Assembly (NCBI RefSeq): GCF_964340395.1
Contig: NC_135558.1
Coordinates: forward strand, 12,566,001-12,630,000
DNA from: Glandiceps talaboti
Lineage: Eukaryota; Hemichordata; Enteropneusta; Spengelidae
Length of the DNA: 64,000 nt
Direction: 5' to 3'
The notes below the pieces were generated by a model. It had not been told where the DNA came from. It saw nothing but the letters and a program-made list of their open reading frames with translations, and did not search any database. This document shows positions 42,881-57,964 of this stretch, one piece after another. The first letter of the stretch is position 1, and each line of letters opens with the position of its first letter. The translations under genes and the position numbers were made by a program.

Positions 42881-43551
42881 TTCTTACAGTTAGACATACA
42901 ATTCATACATGCATCGAAAGACCTTAAAAGTTTTGAATATCAACCACGCTTTTGCAATCTTTGAAAGATTCAATTCAATTTACTCCTTGTGTTTTAGTCA
43001 TCCATTGTTGTAAAGTCGCAGGCACCTCGACAGCACTGTCCAGGATTATGGATACCTTGTAATTTTCAATTGTGCCATTTTTCATTGCACCAGTTGCAAA
43101 ATGTGCCCTGGCTTGCAACAATGAAAATCTTCCGAAAAATTAATATATGAAATGATGTTGGAAAAGATATTGAAAAATTTCACATTGCCTAACATCTGAA
43201 CTTTCTGCTGTGGGAAATCACATGGCAGAATGTTCAAAAGATATGTACTCCAAAATAGTATAAGAAAGTAAGATTTGTTGATTGCAAAAAAAAAAAAAAT
43301 TTAACAACTTAAAAAATGGAAATAATTTAATTTGTGTACAAACTTTGAGTACGATATCTTAAAGTTATTTATGTAAACAGCAAGTGACTAGGTACCATAA
43401 AGGGGGATAACGGTAAGGGTGATTTCATCCTAGCTGCTTTAGTTGATGTTCAGTGAGTCATGAAAGGTTACTTTCTGTATTGCACAACTTCACTAAAAAT
43501 GAGATAAATAAAATTATTTAAATCAGCCTTGAACAGACCTGCTAGACATTT

Positions 43552-43787
43552 GGGTAGGGAATTCTGGGTAAGCAAACAACAGAGGTGCTTAATTACTTGT
43601 GTTTACGTCACTAAGTGCCCATATCACTCAGTCTGTCTATTGTTTCTACCTAATCCGTATGGAAAGGAGGTAGCCGCCAAACGACAGTAAGGTAGAAATG
43701 ATAGATACTGATACTCAAGTTCATGGTGATTTAAGCATGTATAATTAGCACCTCACTTATTTGCATACCCAGAATTCCCTGCCCCAG
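43552..43787. mobile_element. TIR/foldback element
   Basis: Left end 'tagggaattctgggtaagca', 'gaggtgctta'; right end inverted, 'agcacctcac', 'tgcatacccagaattccctg'. An inner pair 'gtttctacct' and 'aggtagaaa' is also inverted. About 235 bp, non-coding. Confidence 0.82.
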
Positions 43788-44689
43788 TGTACAATGGGTC
43801 AGCTCATGGCTACTTTGAATTCTGTTTCTCTGATTTTTAAGGAAGTTGTGTGATGCAGACATGGTGAAAGCAACTTTTCTTGACTAACTGGACATAAACT
43901 AAAGCAGCAGAGATGAAATTGGCCTCGGCTTTGATCCCCTTTAATGTTATTTTGACTCAGATTGCCATGGTAACTGTGTACTTTTGAAATTGTCACTACA
44001 TTGCAATCACTGATCAATATGATTATAAAAGTTGTATTCATGATAAGTGTAGTCAATGTGTTTTGTTGTAAAGTAGCTAGTTGAAATTTGGAGTCTGTAC
44101 TATTGACCCTTTTACCCTTTGATGACCTTTGACCAATTTTGTACAACGTAAGTTTCATATGCAAGTCTTTTCCCCTGACGATGATTTTTTGTACAAAAGA
44201 ATAATAGAATAGAGATCATAGATCATTCAAGTTGTAATATAAAATGTACCAGTTGTCATTGTAGAGGTTTTGTCAAAAAATGAATGTACTATAAGTTTCT
44301 TTGTCTAATGTATCTTTTTCAGTGTATCGAAATCAATTAACTTGGTGTTACATTTAAAATTCTCAGTATGTTACCCCCAAATTATAATAGCCAAGCAAAA
44401 TTACCAATTTTTCGCTGACAATTTTTTTATTTGAATATAAAATTTTCCACAGATGTATTTTGTTTGTGATTATTGACATACCATGTTACTTACTCAGGAA
44501 GTATCTGGCTTTCTATATACTAAAGCTTAATTACTATTTCAACCTAAGTAAGTAGACAAATAGAAATGATGGGTTTTTTGGCATTTTTGTGATCTACACT
44601 GACATTCTTTAAAGTTTAAGACTACCCTTTTTTGTTTCTTCCCTCTCAACCATAACTGAACACGCCAACCAATTTGTTTAAATAACCAG

Positions 44690-45215
44690 TAACATATTGC
44701 CTAGTCCAGCAACCCTTAACACACTTAACCATTCCCCAGCCCTCAGCATTCACACCTATGTGTCAAAGTGACTGAAAAAAAACACCCAGCCCACCCAACA
44801 ACCTAAATGCAGCAACCCATCATGGATGCATAACCCATCAAACAACATTAAAAAAAACACCCATTCAACCCAATATTCTAACTGTCCAGATAACCCCTAA
44901 CACACCCTACCATGGGTGCATAACCCATCAAAAAAACACACCCATCAAACCCACTAACATACCCTACCATTGGTGCATGACCCATCAAAAAAAACACCCA
45001 TCCAACCCAATAATCTAAACACATCAACCCACTCTCCAGATAGCCCCTTACACATGCCTACCATGGTGCATAACCCATCAAATAATCTAACACTTGTCCC
45101 ACCCAACAAGCTAAACACAACCCCTCACTGTCCAGACAACCTCTAACACACTCCGTAGCCTAATTATACAACCCCAAACACACATACCCACCCACCCACC
45201 CACCCACCCAAAATC
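44690..45215. repeat. AC-rich, G-poor decayed tandem repeat
   Basis: Recurring 'gtgcataacccatcaa', 'ccctaccatgg', 'acacccatccaacccaa' in about 4 diverged units of roughly 110-140 bp, ending in (CCCA)n at 45187-45209. The plus strand has very few G. Confidence 0.75.
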
Positions 45216-45475
45216 TTATTATGAATTGGATAAATTTGGTAGATTACTTAAAGTCCAAAAGTAGGTGTATCTTTGTATAAACTAATCACAACTTGTTGTA
45301 AGTTAACATAATGTGCTACTTAATATTCAGATAAATAAAAGAAATGTTGTCAGTAAATTTTCACAGTAAAAGCAATCTAATGGTGAATGAAGAAACTGCC
45401 TGAAACTCAAAATTTTGTGTCATGTAACCTCCATCTCTTCTTCCTGCTTTCTCCTTTCACTAACCTTTCACCTGT

Positions 45476-47340
<1,865 letters not shown>

Positions 47341-47549
47341 CCCCTCTTTTGTTTATCATTCACAATAATGAATCAGCCGAGTCGTCGCATTGTCAAACAA
47401 ACGTTGAGGGCGTTCTCGCCACACCATCAAACACAACATGGCGGCTCAGCTAGCAGTCGAAGTATCGTCTCACTTCAAGCCATAAACCATTTCGTCTTTC
47501 ACTCTTCGTATTCGAATAATGATCCTCGGTTCGAAGATAACCTAGAAAT
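47341..47549 (+). promoter_or_regulatory. XPR1: XPR1 promoter-proximal region with YY1-like motif
   Basis: A CpG-richer patch directly before the XPR1 ATG, with 'aacatggcggc' at 47436-47446, a full match to the YY1 consensus AAnATGGCGGC in sense orientation about 105 bp before the ATG. No TATA box. The start site is inferred to lie in this patch. Confidence 0.55.
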
Positions 47550-47618
47550 ATGAAGTTCACAGAACATCTGTCTGCGCATATAACACCAGAATGGCGCAAG
47601 CAGTACGTACAATACGAG
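47550..47618 (+). CDS. XPR1: XPR1 exon 1 (residues 1-23)
   Basis: ATG in 'gaaatATGaag'. Encodes [20 protein letters not shown], then QYE. Phase 0 before gtaagt. Confidence 0.96.
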
Positions 47619-50600
47619 GTAAGTATAAATTTGACCAGTATTAGCTGACCGACAAGTTTTTCGTTGACCGAAAAAGTAACACTAATTAGACTACAGCTGA
47701 CTGGAGCGTAAACAAACAAACCTGTTTGCCGAAACCGTGTATTAATATATTTTTATTCTGTACCTTTTCCTTTTAGAATATGAAATCAATGTTGTATCAA
47801 GTAATTGAAAGAGCACCAGCGGTAGAAGGTATGTCCGCTATGACTACTGACAAATATTGTGATTTCGGTACTATTAACTTACAGTTGCCGTGTAGTGTAC
47901 CCATAGGCCATGGTGTACCTCGCTACACGACAAACATTTCAGCAGACGGTTGAAAATTAAAGTTGAAAGAACTAACACAAAGGTCCACGATTCGTTGATG
48001 AAATAACATAAATAAAACATACATTTCCCCCTTTTCAGTACAATCTGTATATAAAAAAATCATGACCTGAAAGCTACACAAAACATTTAATAGAAAAATG
48101 TACCACCTTGTGTTAGATTTTGTGTCATATCACAGGGTCCATTTGCATCGACCAAGTCAAGATTTTTTATCAAATTCCGTTAAAATTAGATACATATGGT
48201 AAATACTGTGAATTTAACCCACGTTAACCATTTTACATCTGTTTCATTTTAATAATATTTATCTTTGAAATTGAAAATTTTCAAAAACAGGCGACATTTT
48301 GTTTACTTTCATATACAGAATAATATGTATGGACTCTGAACTGTCCGGCTTCAATATTATTTTTGACTTTTGTTTGAATATTCTAAAGAATTCATGTTTG
48401 TGTGGAAATGTTTACAAAGACCTTCAGGCCATGTGAACTTTTTTTATAGGCCAGTAAGTTAACGTCAGCAGATAATCAAATTGCGTCATGCATGATGAAC
48501 AGTTATCATCACAAGGAATGATTAATTGGTGAGATCACATGCCGCCAATTGATCAAACTAAACTTTGGTAACATGCCAACGTTTAACTCAAATATGTTCA
48601 TTGAATATTTGTAAGAAATTTAAATGAAGTTTTGCAGGGTTTTTAGGGAAAAAATATATAAATTACAAACAGTATTCACAGTATTGGCATATAATATATG
48701 GATTGTCCGATTGTTCATAGATTATGGCCATTATCAATGTTTTGAGATGCTTTGAACCAAATCAGATCAGTTGCAGCTCTTCCAGAATTTCACCGAAGTT
48801 TAGTTTATGCATTTCTGGAAAAATGAAATATGTATATTTGTATATGTTAGCTAGTTCAGTACTAGTAGTAGCAGAAAGTAAATTTTCAGGGACAAAAACA
48901 TACAAGAAAATAAATGAACATGACAGGAGAAATACCAGAGGAGTTAAAGCTCAGAAAATCTTGTAAACTTTAATATTTTAGCGAATAAAAAATGTCTCCA
49001 GACAAATTTATTATGTTATTTCTCTCTTTTCCCAAAGTTTGCGGTGAATCCTTGGTCAACAGACACTTTGCAAGGTTTGAAGAAAAGTTTTTCCAATATT
49101 GTGATAAGGAATTAGCCAAAATCAACACATTTTTTTCAGGTAAGTTTTTGAAGGAAATAGAAAAAAAAATGCTGACACTCCATTCAAACTGAGACATTGT
49201 TATACATAGAAAAGTGACCTTGAGGGGTTATTTATCTTTAAGGGCACCAAGGCCTGTCAATATTGATTTATCATATCTGTAACAGGGGTTATTCTCAGAA
49301 GTTAGGCAATAAGTTGGACTAGGTGTATATTCTGGTGACAATTGTATATTTGGTGACAATTTGTTAATTCATTTGATTTCATTTTTTGTGAAAACTAGTA
49401 TTTGCTCTAAAGAATCATCAAATCCCACCAAGAGTTTATGAATACAATAGGCACTTATTTACATGAAATTTACAGAACAATGGATACATATTTTGGCATG
49501 CCCTTGAAAGTGTACAAATCTAGTGTAGATCATTGTAGAATCAGAAAATGTAACTAAAAAAGTGCATTTCCGTGCAATAAGCCTCAGTTTTCTGAATGCA
49601 AACTATAGTATATATGAAGGTGTCGTAGTATAGTCACTTTGGCAGAACACAACAGTTGTGCAGAATTAATGTGAAATTCTGTGTACAGACTAGAGATATG
49701 TGTTCTTGCTAACCCCCCACTCCCACCCCAGCTGTTGTGTTGGTACTCTAGAGTCAAGTATGTAACATTAAAATGTCATTAATTATGTAATTTTTGAATT
49801 TTCACAAATTGTACCATTGTAAACTGTCAATCATTTCAAGTAGTCACCAAGAGGACAGTCACAGATGGACCTTGGTAATAAAGGGTGGTACATGCAGGTG
49901 ACCTCATTCAAAAGTTCATTAAAGGACAATTTGATACTTCTATGTGATTGTTCTAAGTTTGAGGAACTCCAAAAGTGGAGAAAAGAAGTCATTCACCTCA
50001 TGAAAGGCTGTAGGGGTGGACAAAAAAGTACACTAATCTAATGTGACAAATGTAACATGTCACTGTCTCCATTAAACTTATTTTGCTACCACTAGCATGG
50101 ATGTATTAGGGATGCATCTATGCTGTGCTAGTAATGTTTGTTGTATTTACAATCTTTAGTAAAGTCTTCAGTGTTCACAATGGTCTCAATAGTATAATCT
50201 CAGATCTCAATTTTTTTGTGAACTGAGACTATTCTCAGGTAGACTTTTTTTTTGCCTTCTGAGACTGGCAAACTGAGACTGGTCTCAGGTGGCAGTTTTT
50301 TGCCTTCTGAGACTGGCAAACTGAGACTGGTCTCAGATGGCTATTTTTTGCCTTCTGAGACTGGCAAACTGAGACTGGTCTCAGATAGTGATTTTTTGTC
50401 TTCTGAGAGTGGCAAACTGAGACTGGTCTCATAGTGATTTTTTGCCTTCTGAGACTGGCAAACTGAGACTGGTCTCAGATAGTAATTTTTTGCCTTCTGA
50501 GACTGGCAAACTGAGACTGGTCTCAGATAGTGATTTTTTGCCTTCTGAGACTGGCAAACTGAGACTGGTCTCAGATAGTGATTTTTTGCCTTCTGAGACT

Positions 50601-51300
50601 GGCAAACTGAGACTGGTCTCAGATGACTAATTTTTGAAAACTGAGACTCAGTTCATGGTCTCAGTTTAATGTTTTAGGTGCCCTTACATACCCATATTAG
50701 TCATATGAGTCCATTGACTAATGAAATGATAAAGAAATTTGAAAGACAGATATGGAAAAGTGTGTTGACCTCAGTGGTGTTAATATATAATATATCGAGG
50801 GATGAAATTCTGGTGCAGCCGTTTATTGTGTTTCATAGATTTCATATAAGGCCTAAAAAATATTTGGTTGGTTCCGGTTACCTAACCCCACCTAGTTTTT
50901 TACTGCTGACCCTAAGCATTTTTTACGTATTCGAGAAAAAAATAATAAAATCGCAAACAAATTGTTAAACTCTCATGAGAAATAGTGGATGCAGAAACTG
51001 ACATCAACTTAAAAAGACAATATAAAAAAATTGTTCTTCTAAGCTGTAATAACTGTACATCTGATAGGAATTACACATGTTGTTGCACATTGATTTTTCA
51101 AGTAGGGCGCCATGATAAAATTGTTTTATAAATTAAATAAATACCAAATTCATGTGACCACTTTAGTGAATGGTTTGTAAGTTGTTAAAGTTTACCTGAG
51201 TTCCCAGTTGTTTTTTCCAAAAAATTATAGTATGAAGATACCAGTATACAAGTTTTAGCAGATTTCCCCCGCTGTACTAGGATTCCCTTCCAAAAAGTTA

Positions 51301-51357
<57 letters not shown>

Positions 51358-54300
51358 TAAATAATGTCGGTTTTCATATAGCCCTGCCAACACTGTGCTG
51401 AAAGTGCCTTACAATTATTACCCCTAGCACAGATCTATAGAAGCACAACACCTTTTATACTTCCTTTAACTCCGTGGGGAGCATACAATCCATTGAAGCT
51501 GCTGTAAGCGCATATAATTAAATCATTCACATTGCAGCCTTTATCCTACCAGGTCCCCAATTATACAGCTTGGTTGTCTGGTGCACAATCATAGTTCAAA
51601 TCTTGCCCAAGGACTTAAGTCATTCAGAAACAAATGGCAGAGGCTAGGCACATACATTGCATTAAAATACAAAATGTATATGCAAGGTTACCATATTTCT
51701 TTTCTCTGTCCAAAACCTTAGTAAACATACTGATAACAAATCACCATGTACAATATCCTGTTTTCAATTTTTCTTGGTTCTTAAATTTTTATATATTTTT
51801 TTCTTTTAGAAAAACTAGCTGAAGCGACTCGGAAATTTGCCAATCTTCAAGATGAGTTGCGACAGTCTGGGTCACATGAAACAAGACATAATATATCAGA
51901 TGTTATTAGGAGAAGAAAAAGTTCAATCTTTGTCCTACCAGATATTTACAATAATGACCAGCGAAATAAAATAGTCCGGTCCCACACCAGGAAAATTAAT
52001 GACTTGAAGCTGGCTTTTAGTGAATTTTACCTCAGTCTTATTTTGCTGCAAAATTACCAGGTGAGTTTATGTTGACTTTTGAACCTAGCGATTATTACTA
52101 ACAGGTAGGGAAATCAAATTTTTAGATACAAATCTAGCTAGACATCATACATAGAAGTTAACAACAGTGCATATTAGTAGTAATCCATCACATATTGACT
52201 GGTGCTAGTAACTGACTTTGATATGTTTGTTTACATCCAGCAGTTTGAAAGTAAGTCATGTGTGGATGTGATGTTATTAGTATTTTATTTGCCACAAACT
52301 CAAAATCATATCAACATAACAAGAGAGAAAGTAAAAAAGACAGTGGAATAAATATTATACATAAACTGATGGATGAATACAGAGTTCATGGCTGGACCAC
52401 AAAAATAGTTTGAAACAAACTAGTCAAGTTTGTAGCCCAAACTACAATTGATTAAACAAAATAATCAAAGCAAAAACAATAATAATGTCCTTGCATGAAC
52501 TGTATCTAAATTCAACTCTTGGTGGTAAAATGACCACCACAGACTTTAATAGTGTCCTGAAAGTTTTAATCTAAAACAAAACTGACATCCAAAAATGTAT
52601 AAAGTCAGCTTCAACTTCAGGGCAGTACTGGGATTCTCCACATAATACCAGTATGACTGAGATATGGTAATCTGTGTAAATTTTACCAGATTTCCGTCTC
52701 TGTTACCGATGTTCCCAGACCTTAGCAAAAACTTATCACATCACTCATAACGCATCATCCTGTCACATTATTCTTTGAATTGAGAGAGAATTACTTTATT
52801 TTTTTTTTTTTTTTAATTTCAATACATTTTTTGTTGCAGAATTTGAATTTTACTGGGTTTAGGAAAATCTTGAAGAAACATGACAAACTTTTGGAAACAG
52901 AGAGAGGTACAGAGTTTAGAAAAACCAAGGTGGAAGCTGCTCCCTTCTTCACTAGTAAACAAATTGATAATCTTATCGGAGAAACAGAGGTGAGAATGGA
53001 TGGATGTTTTCTTGTTGATTAAAAAATATGCAATGTTACATTTAAGAATACACTTGATACATTTGTGTATATTTTGTGCTGTTCATGTGATCATAAATGG
53101 CCTTTCCAAAATTTGCCATGGTGACGCTCTACTTCCTGTCAGTGTGTACCTAATCATAGAGCACTGCTGCTTTCCTTGATGTCTGAACAATATGAAAAAC
53201 ATCCCTGATTTACACTTCTACAGAATACCAAGGAACAAGAAACGGTACTATGAGGTGATGATACCCCAATTTGAATGAGGGCGCTGTATTCTCAATTTCC
53301 TGTTGCAGTCTAGAATGGCCTATTATATGTATATTTAGAAATGTCTAAAGAGAGAAAACCTATGTCAGGGTTCTCCCCAGTCTCAAAGGTATACTGGTTG
53401 GTCAGTACTATTCCTTAGTATTCCTGATCTTATATTCCTTTCCTACATCTTGTATTAAGGGATTGTTGTTGCTGTAAACCACAGTCTCTTTTGACAGCAC
53501 CGTCCAAGATGCATCCTTGATTTTTGATGTGTCACTCACATACAGTGTGCCCTCTAATGATAGCCAAATTTTATTGTTGTGAGTCAAAATGAACACTGGC
53601 ATTTCTTGTGAGTCATCACATAGTAAGAGATAGGGGAACACCAAATTTTGGTGCATCACTAGAAATTGTGTGCGTTAGTGGTATGTTAAATTGGCTTAGA
53701 GAGCACATTGGTTGCCACAGAGTAAGAGATAGGGAACACCAAATTTTGGTGCAGTCATAGAAATTGCATGCATCAGTGGCTTATCAAATTGGCTTAGATG
53801 GCACACAGGTCACACAAGTAAAATAAGCTGCTATTTGTGAGAATGAGGATTGTGACATTAAAATGAACAAATTTTGCTTGTTGAGTGTATGTATAAATTG
53901 TGGAAGTCAAATTTTGACTATTGATAAAAATTTTATCGTGACCATTACTTGCATGTTGCTAGAAATGATGTAGATAAATAGTGAAAGAATTTGGGAATTC
54001 TTTACAAATGTTGACAAGCAGACGACAGAACTGTTCAGGTCAAGAATGTTTCTGATGAGAAATGATAACCTTTTCATGTCACTTTGAAGAGCAGACTGAC
54101 AAATATGTCTGACAATCAAGCCCCAAATCTTGCCCTATCTTGCTACTGTGTACAAAATACCTCATACTATCAGTCAACCTGTCAGTCACAACCTGTCTTT
54201 GTGTCAATCAACTCAGGACATTTCATCCAAGATGTCAATCACATCAACATCATTTGCATATTCTTGTCCTCACAACTGTTATATTTTTATGAAAAATTTT

Positions 54301-57300
54301 CGTAAAGAAAGTTCTTGCTGTTTTCATAGAAAAGGAGTCAGTTTTTAGTCCTGTTTTCCCCAATTTTTAGTTTGGGTAAAAAATCCCCCCCCCCCCCCCA
54401 CCGACGAAAAGAGGATTAGCATAGTGTTGATAAGGGTATGTTTAGATGAGACTTTTTGAGTGACTGCTGTCTGTTCTACTGTAGTCGCTATCACCTAAAT
54501 TATAGCATGGATCTATTATTGATAATAAAAGATCCACGATTATAGATAGCTAATGATAGCTTTGAACTGTTATCTTAAATCTGCCAGGTTCTAACTTGTA
54601 TAGGAATCGGGCACACATACACACACAGCAGCCGTGACAATATGTGGTCAGTGAGGTGATCAGCTGATTCTTGCCAACGGTTGTAATTTACATAACAGTG
54701 AACTTATGTACATAAAGGTGTTTATTTTGCTGTGGTCAGACAAGGCCAAGTCCAAATGACAAAGCATTTTTCCAAGAGAGGGGTAATTGCCTAAATCCAA
54801 TACTCTCTTTTCAGGGCATGTTATTTCCACTACAGAAAAAGACAATGCATTTGAAATCACCAAGGGTTTTCCATTATGTTTTATCTCCATTCTAAACCCT
54901 TGGAACCCTGATTTCAGACGTAAAAAAATAATATAGTGAGAAATGATTTAAAATAATTAGTGTAAAACTGTTTTTGTGCAGGAAACAAAACAAATAATAT
55001 AATGATATTTTAGAAGTGCAAATGATAGAATTTTAGAAACCCATGTTTGCTATTTTTCACCATGCCCCCCCCCCCCCCCATATCCTTCTATTCAGTAGGT
55101 TTTCTGTGGAATACTATTTCCTAGAGAAATTCATTTTCAAAGATTGTCACATGATTTGCCAGGGTTAGAATTTGCAGTGTTGGAAAATATAAAAAAAACA
55201 AAGAAAATATCACATAGTTTATACTTTTGCCAATATCTTATTTAGTAGATAAAAATCATCAGTGAAAATAGTGGCAATGAACTGCCAATTAAATTAAAGT
55301 GATTGCTATCAAAACTAGTCTAGAATTGTACATGTTGGCCTATTTTCTACAATCTCTCCATGTACATGTATAGTCAACTGAAAATCTAGCTAAATCTCCT
55401 GCTGGGCAAAGGGTGAACAGGGCATGTCAGTAGTAATCCATCACACACACTGACAGTTGGTTATAATTGATTACTTCATTCAGTTTCCACAAACACAAAC
55501 TCAACCTCCAGTTTTAAAGTAAGTCATGTGAGAATGTAATAACGTCATCACGTTTATATATCGACGCTTCAGTAGCAAAGAGTAGAACAGAATGTCATGA
55601 TACAGGAAGCCATTTGACTATACAGTGGAGAGAGTGCGTAGAAAATGGGCACACACATACAGTTTCTAGACTATATAACTGCATTATATTTTTTAAGATC
55701 TTGTCATTCAGTATGGTATACCAAACAAAACTGATTATGGCAAAGTAAGACGTGACTCTTCATTAAAAGCAGAATGTTGTATTATTGATATAGTGACTTG
55801 TATTTTGGATGAAAATCAATTGGTCTATGATGAAGGTCAGTTTTTCAGCCTGGTTAACTAAAATGAAATGGTTTGCAAAGTCAATACTAAGAGTCCCAGG
55901 GGTGTACAATGTTCAGTGTTTTTTGCAAAGGGTGGTAAGGAGGTAAAATCTGTGGAGGTTCCTATGTCATTTGACATGGGTTCCCAAGCAAAATTACCAT
56001 AGACTCTATGACTCTATGAGGAAACACTGCCATTTTCATCCCTTTCTCCCTTTCTGTTACTGGGGTTCCCCAACCTTAGACAAAACACTGGTGTAGCCTG
56101 AGAATAGGTATATGCTAGCTATGTAAATGTGATCACTGATCATGTATGAGTGCCGGTGTTTCAGCCCAAGATAGGTGATGCTAGCTATGTATATTTGTAT
56201 TATTTAAGTTGAAATGTGGTTCAAATGAAATGGTCTGTGTAAGAGTAATGACAGGGTTCAAAATTAACAGTAGTCCCATGTCCACAGACTACCAATTCTT
56301 GTCATGGGGCTACCATAATTTGCAGCTGGTAGCTCACTCAGGCTACCACTGATTATGTGATGAAGATGGAAGATTAATAGACATGAAAGTATTTTAATAA
56401 TACACATTTCCAATATAGGAAATCTGTTTGCGGTTCAGGAATTATGAGACTACAGGTCACAATCTTTGGGCTACCAATTTCTGAAATTTAATTTATCCCA
56501 CTAGGACTACCAAAGAAAAAACTTAATTTCAAGCCCTGAATGAGTACAAGGTATGAATATGCATGCCAGGGAAACAGCCCAAGATAGGTTGTGCTCTATG
56601 AATAGAATAGAATAGAATCTTTATTGCATCTGTTAAGAAAATGTCAATATGGTCAAACTGATATAGTCTAAAAATTATGGGAATGTATGTTGCAGTAGTC
56701 TAGTTCGTTTATGGTATTGTTACGATTTATACCTGCACTAGTGTTGTAGGGCCTCAGCAACACTCATCCTGAGATATGGGACAGGCAACATGCAGACATT
56801 ATAAATAGAGCCCTGTGACCTATGACATAAGATTATGTAATTAATAGAGTGATTTGCTTGGCCACTGATCTGTACATACATATGCTATCAATGTACCTAA
56901 ATTGTATATTATTAACCATAGTGTCTAATGTCACTACTCATCACTTGAAACAACCAAATAAACATCTACATCCATGTAATGTTCAAACACAGTTAGAATA
57001 AGTTAAAAGTTTTGTTGTGTTTTTTTTCTCGAAAATATAGTTGGCCTACATCATCACTTTACCTGGCTGTTATAAACTCTGTGCAAGGTCCTTCACCCCT
57101 ATTGATTATGTAATTAAAACTTAATCAACTTCATTATCATGGATCCAGTTGTGGTCATCAAAAAAGTGGTGGTGGATTTTCTATTGTGCATTGTTCTCCT
57201 TCATTTGCATAGATTGTATTAATCAATGGATAGGACCATGTCATAGGTTTGTTAAAATGGAAAGTTTCCGAAATGTTTACAGAATGCCTAATTAGTCTGA

Positions 57301-57917
57301 AACAATAGCCATGTGTCTTGTTTTTCAGCAAATCCTCATTGAAATGATGGATTGGCATGTCATGAATTTCATCATACTGAAATTACTGTTAAAAATAGAT
57401 CAATGCTAAGTCTTTGAATTAGAGAATCATAAACGAGGGCGTTCAAAAAAAGGTTGTTTAACTTCACCCCATAATGTTTGTCAAGCATCACGCATAACTG
57501 AAGGTTGTTTGCATACAACCTTAGAGTTGCCTTTAACACTGCTTTTTGCATCCTTATTTGCTTTACATGTGACTAGCTCTATGTTTGTTACACATACCGT
57601 GCCAAAATTTGAAGCTCTCGGATGCAAATTGTTGTTTAGTTTTTTGATAGAGTGAAGAATAGTTCTAATGTATTGATTTCAGCGGTATTCTCTTTCCACT
57701 CATTTTTAAAGCTCGAAGATGATTTTAATGTATAGGAATTTAATGTATTTTTGAAATGTCATTATTTTTACCCTTTTTATGTAGTTCAACTTCTTAATGT
57801 ATGTATTGTTGTATTATGTCTGTGTTTTTGTACATGGGAGTGGATCCTGCAATAAAGTTTGAATGAATAAAATAATGTCCTATTTATAGTTGATGCCATT
57901 TGATGAGTAATATGTTC

Positions 57918-57964
<47 letters not shown>

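Noticed and set aside
50235-50632. CRISPR-like direct repeats
   Set aside because: Units are contiguous tandem copies without unique spacers, in an intron of an animal gene.
51590-51610. tRNA B-box-like 'gttcaaatc'
   Set aside because: No A box at the right spacing and no cloverleaf; part of a dispersed repeat.
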